Origin: Paragonimus westermani
Lineage: Eukaryota > Platyhelminthes > Trematoda > Plagiorchiida > Troglotrematidae
Direction of reading: 5' to 3'
Length of the DNA: 64,000 nucleotides
Assembly (NCBI GenBank): GCA_008508345.1
Contig: QNGE01003713.1
Coordinates: 8,930 to 72,929, forward strand
Part shown: positions 52,601 to 58,600 of the stretch, one piece after another
Layout of the letters: each line of letters opens with the position of its first letter
Position numbering within the stretch: position 1 is the first letter of the stretch
Program-made: the position numbers and the translations under genes
The notes under the pieces: model-generated
Seen by the model: only the letters and a program-made list of their open reading frames with translations
What the model was told of the DNA's origin: nothing
Database searches by the model: none

Positions 52601-55600
52601 GTGTTTCTAAGCGATACAAACTGAGTTCACCGAACAAGAGATGAATTGGCTGGAACGTTATTCTGGATGAGGTCAGACGTAGTGAATAAGATGTCGTGGA
52701 ATCCTCAATAGTAGTTTTTTCGGATAGTATAACCAGTACCAACTAAGCTAGTCGAGCCGTGGACAAAGTAGTTGATAAGCCCAAACGTTGGCACTAAAAA
52801 CAAGGGAGGATGGTGATATGAGGCGGTGGGAATGAGTACAAAAACGAAACGAGCGGTCCCGTTGGAGGGTTTACATCGTTTTGAGGTCAAAGAACTAAAC
52901 TATGAGAAAAAAATAAATGGTAGTGAAGACACCTTGCTGTTCAGTAATTGTTGAATTTACACTGTCTAGAATTTAACTAGTAAAGCGTAGTCTGTACGGC
53001 CGCGTTCTCTTGTCAAATGTGTACTAGGGACCAACGTCGATGAAGTGAACAGTTAATGCCACATATCTTAAATGATGTTTACAAATTCGCCACTCCAGTT
53101 AGCAAAGGTTGCAGGTAGTAGTAGAGATAAAGGTTTCACGCGATGCTAAATAGAACAGACGTAAACAAGGCAAGTGGAACAAATATCAGCTGTAAATCCT
53201 AGTGCAAACCGCCACTGTTTAAAGTCAGTGGGCTGAATAGTATGTGGGGTCAAATGAACACTAAAATCATGGTCGGAGATAGTGCAGTCTTCGGTTTGAA
53301 AATATGGGCAAGGTATCAAATTAACGAAGCATCAGAGATAGCCTAACGGTTGGCAAATAAGGAAGGACAATGGGAAGAGTTTAACAAAGAATCAATTGCG
53401 CATTGGATAACAGAACGGCTTGATAGGTCAAGAGTAAACACATACGTCTCTAGAGGCTGGCAGGATTCACTGAACCGTCCAAAACCGAGATCCGTTTTAT
53501 AGCCAGTGGGGAAAGTCTATTGATTCGGCAAAAATGTAATGAAAACGAAGGCATCATTAATCAGGGGACCGATGACGGCGTTAGATGTAGGCAATAGATC
53601 CATGAATTAACGTCAGCCATAAAACACAAAAGAAGTTGTTCATCGATATTAGCGGAGTATGACAAATTGACAGCACGCATTTGGAAGTAGAACAGAAGAA
53701 ACAAAAAAAAACAGAAAACTCTAAAGAACGACTTGAACATGAACAGTCAGGGTTCAGCAGATGATCAGTCTGGGACCAAGTAACCGCAACTCACTTCAAC
53801 AAATCAGCCTCATTTCGATAAGCATTCACAATAAATTGTTAAGCGTCAACCGAGGTCGAATTATATTTGGATGAAGCCAAGCACTTATTAACTCACTTGG
53901 GTTTTCTCGTCGGATAAGTTTTTTTCAAGGAGTTCCTTCAGAACGAGTCAGAATCCACTAGGGCCATCGCAGTCTGATTAAGCTCTCTAACTTTATGCGC
54001 ACAAAAACATTATCCTTCTCAGCTAGCCTTGATTCATTTCTTGTGCAATCTTTTGTCAGGCAACTTGGCACGCACTCTACTTAGTATGGATCTTATGTAA
54101 ACATGTTAACACAACCAATGTCTTAGTTGATGCGTTATAATTTAGGTGATTCCAACATCCCCTTTACTCATCTGATCTGCTTACTATCACCCTGGTTAGC
54201 ACCCTATGTATAGTTTTTCTATAATTAGCCCCACTGGTGATGACGTTCAGACCGAGCCTGTTTTCTACTTCATCCCTCTCTACTCACCTTGATAACCGTA
54301 AGCTCTGGAAACAGACTCAAGCCTGACCTGACTGTAACTACCTGAAGATTTCAGTGACCTGCTTGCGGTACACGATGTCTGGACAACGCGTCTTTGAAGA
54401 GCGACATAGTGCGTCAGGTAATTAATAACCACCTGAAACATTTGCCACTATAAATTCATTCTTGATCATAACACCTTGTAAACTTATCCGTTCATATGTT
54501 GATGTTCAACCCCCTTTGTGCTGTCCTGGGCTCATTAACTGAAATCTCGGCTTCAAGTTTCAAAGAAATGTTGGGTAACATACTAATGATAACTCCGCTT
54601 ACTTTGCAACTTGATTAACCAAGGAGACTGAAAAACATACTTTTCAGATATTCTTTCCTATTGCCCGTAAACCTTTAATGTCAAGATAACTAGAAACAAG
54701 CACAAATGGAGAGTTAAGCTGCATTGTTTTCAAACCGTTCTTAGTTTCATAAAACAGTTCCGCTTGATAGTATGCTTACGTATGCAACAAAAAAACATGT
54801 TCAGTGGCAAATGACGTTGAGGATCTTTACGCTTTTTGTGAGGAGCTGAAATGGATGTGTTTACACTTTACTGCATAATTCGGAGACAGCCTCTAGAAGA
54901 TAAAAGTTTGGGTGTTGTTTCCGTCCGCCACATAGCTTAGATTGCTGTAAACAAGCGTTCTAGATTTTGTTACTTATAAGTAGTGAGGTAGATTGCAGAA
55001 TTTAACCTTCGGTTGGATTCGGTCTGGTCAGAGAAGCAGCATGCTCAAACTTAACAGGCGTTTTGCCAATTTGGAGCTCACGTTTGGACTCACTTACCTG
55101 TCCAACCAACTGTGTCACGGAATCCGCCAGCTGCCACAGCGTACTGACTGCTCTGGCACGATTCCTTGAACAGTGTACACCAGAATCCACCAACACCACT
55201 GTAGAGCAACGCACTTGGGTTACTAATAGGTAGTGTGGTGGATTCCTCAAAACAGCAGGCTCACGGTTGTAAACTTGTGGTAGCCGGGGGATGCGACTTA
55301 TTTGCCGCAAATGGTTGGCATGACTGATGGAGTTTACTTCCATATCAGTGAAGGTGACTGATTCACTTCACTTAAACAACATATTGAGTAAACGTCACCC
55401 TCGATCGATCGCAGCTGTCGCATACCCACAGACTCTCCACTCGGTCCCTTTCAAAAAGAGGCACTAGATTCGAGTTCCCATCTCCTTAGAGCTCGTCGAT
55501 GGTGTTCAAACTATAGGAAGAACCAAAAAACCCCTACTAATCACCAGTAATCAAAATACCGCTCAGCAATTTAATGATTCTGGTAATTTCAACTTGCAGA

Positions 55601-58600
55601 GAAGTCCTAGTCTAGAGATCATGGATTGGAGTTAGCAGGACAGTTACTGTGTCTCTTCTCAAAACGATCAAGCAACCTGATTATTACTCACAAGCGAAAG
55701 TGGTTGAGAGCTCACATATTATAATTCGGTCGTGCCTAATGTGAGGTCAGTGGCTCGTTGGTCAACACGGTTGCCTCATGAAAGTGTGGCCCTAGTTCCA
55801 GTCTCGGTCGTGGCGAGGCTGTGTACTACTGACGAGCTCTAATGAAAGTGAAACTAGAGTCTAGCGCTTTTTTTTCGAAATCGGTTGAGGGGAAAATCTA
55901 TGGGAATGTGACAGCTGCGGTCAATTGTGGGTGATGTTCAATCTATATGAAAATAAAAAAACGAAATTCCCCTAGTACTCTCCAGTGACTTTCATATCAC
56001 TTATACATGTGTAAACGATAGCTCATTTGAAATTCAAAAGTGGTTTCCGGAATCTATTTCAACCTTATAGCTTCACTACGATGACCTGAAAAAACGGTCT
56101 GCCATTGAATGATCTCCAACTAGCCAATGTGCACCATGATGGGTTGTATAAAAACATACATTAGCCTTAAGAAGTTTCCGAATGTACCCATTCTGAAAAC
56201 GGCGAAGACTTCGCTCGCATACACATGGAGTTAAGAGGAAGGTAAAGTGGAATAATTGCTGATCTGACGACAGACTGATATCAAATTGCAGAAGAAAACT
56301 TGTGAATCTCATCCGGAAATCTGGAAATATGTTAGGACTCTATTTTCTTCCTACACTGCACGTGTGTAAGTGAACTTCTAGTCCAGTTACCGTGTATTCA
56401 CCCAAATTTCAAAGATCAGTTGTTGGAACAAAATAATTCAAGGTATTGTAGTAACCCAAGCCTCCAGGGTAACCGTTTCCAGATTACAGCATGTTACAGT
56501 TCCTGATTCACCAATTATAGCGGTTCAACAACAACCAATAATGAATGTCAATCAGGATTGCCCCCTAATGGTGTAACAAGTTCACGTCGTCCAGTCAAGT
56601 GTTTTGATTTACTTCTGTTTAGAAAAGCATTCGTAATTCAAGTTAAGCTGTAACTGTATTCGTTGTTCTCAGGCTTTCGTTTCTACTTGTTCGAGGCTGG
56701 CACAAGGTACGACCTGACCATCATTTCAAAGAGTCCAATTATAATAGACTTCTTTAAAATAAATATAGGCTCGACGCTGATTGGATGATATCGTGGTGCT
56801 ACGTAAGCATGTCGCATTCATCGGTAAACGTGTACGTAACTTTGTACTGGAGTGTTCTCTGTAATGTCCCGCTATAGTTACTCTCATTTCAGCATTTGTT
56901 AGATGAATGTATAGCAAGGAGGTGACGATTTTCTGTTCGTGGAGTTGAGGTTGCGATAAGCAGACTTTTGACAGCCACTGTTCTACATCAATAATTCTGA
57001 GTAGTCAGTGAAACAGTGCTCCCTCCAACATGAAATGCCTTCAAGGAAGGGTGACCTGCTTATTTGATGAATGTGCTTAGTACTGGGAGAACAAAATTTC
57101 CTCCTTTGAAATCCCTTCAAAGTGGTGGCAACACAATGGCCTAAATAGCGTTCTTTTTTCGGGACTCTGCATATTGTTATCCGCTCATGAATGTTACGGA
57201 GGTCAAATCAAGACTTTTTTTATATAGAACACGAAGCGTAGCAATCATGTTTCTGATAAAATCTCACCAGGCTATTACATTTATAAAAGGAAATAGAACG
57301 AAAAACGATCACATGTGAAACTTGCTATTGGTCAGGATTCATTTTCTCACTTTCGGGTCCAGGAACGTTAGTTGGGTGCTAACTGCCTACATATCGATCA
57401 GGTGAGTTAGTTAACGGTCAATACAGCTGGAGCGATTGAGTGAAGTTTTTCGCTCACACAAGTTTGGGTTACATAATCAAATACCAACGGTCCAGGCAGC
57501 AGCCAACAGTCGCTGGCGAATGAGTTCTGACCGGTTTGGTGGAACATTGTAGATAACGGTGTATGATCGATTTATGTTGAACTGATGATTGCTGTCAGCC
57601 AGGTGACTAACAATAGCACTCGTGATTAGTTTTTCTCACCTATCCCTATCCATGCTGGATGACGTCCCCTGATTCTTTTGGACAAATGCGGAGTCGTACG
57701 ACCCACATAGTTTGTTAATCACTTGCAAAAGAACGAGTAAATCACCAGAGATGAGTTGCGGACCGGCACTTTGTCCTTCAGATTTAAAGTGACCAGCGAT
57801 GAACTGATGAATATAATAATCGGTTTGGCTTCATTGAACGTTCCTTTAAGAGAACCGACGGGTCAGTGATTCAGCCAACATACCTCTTTTTTATGGCAGT
57901 CGCATGAGAGTGGGCTTACTATCAATCCCAAGAATCTTGACTGATGCTTGAGCTAGTTTCATAGGTTTGGTCACAAAATTATCAAGGTAGCCATCTTCTC
58001 GTAGAGTGCGGGGTACGAAAAAGAGCTCGTGTTCTACAGCATCAGGTGAGCAAAATTATCGGGCTTCATCGGTCAAACATTTGACCAGATTTCGTTTGTA
58101 TTTTAATTTAGTAAAACTATAGAAGCTGGTGTACTGGCCTGACCAAGTAGTCTTGCGATACACGGAGCGTTTCAGACTTCCGTCAGTCCTTCCACTCACG
58201 GAGGTGTTCAGAAAATGCGAACATTCGTCCGACTCAAGTTCCAGGATAAAAATTATCAACGAATGTGCGCAGCTGTAATCACTTAAAATATGAGCTGGTT
58301 TGACATATAAGTCTGTAATAACCAAAATACCATCAACATAACAGTGCTAAGCACCGCCGTTCCAACTTGCCCACAGATATATCTACCAACCGTGGTCCTA
58401 ATGGTGACTTCTTCGCCACTCCAGCGGTTTGTTTATAGATTTCACCGTTCGAGATAAACTACACGTTGTGGATACATTTAGGAAGCAGTGCTTTCAGGTA
58501 CACTGTTAGCAAGTCGATTGTAATATCGTTTTCAATAAAACCAAATAAGTACTCCATTGTTTCCATCAGTGTCAAATTAGTAAACAGGGAAATTACATCA

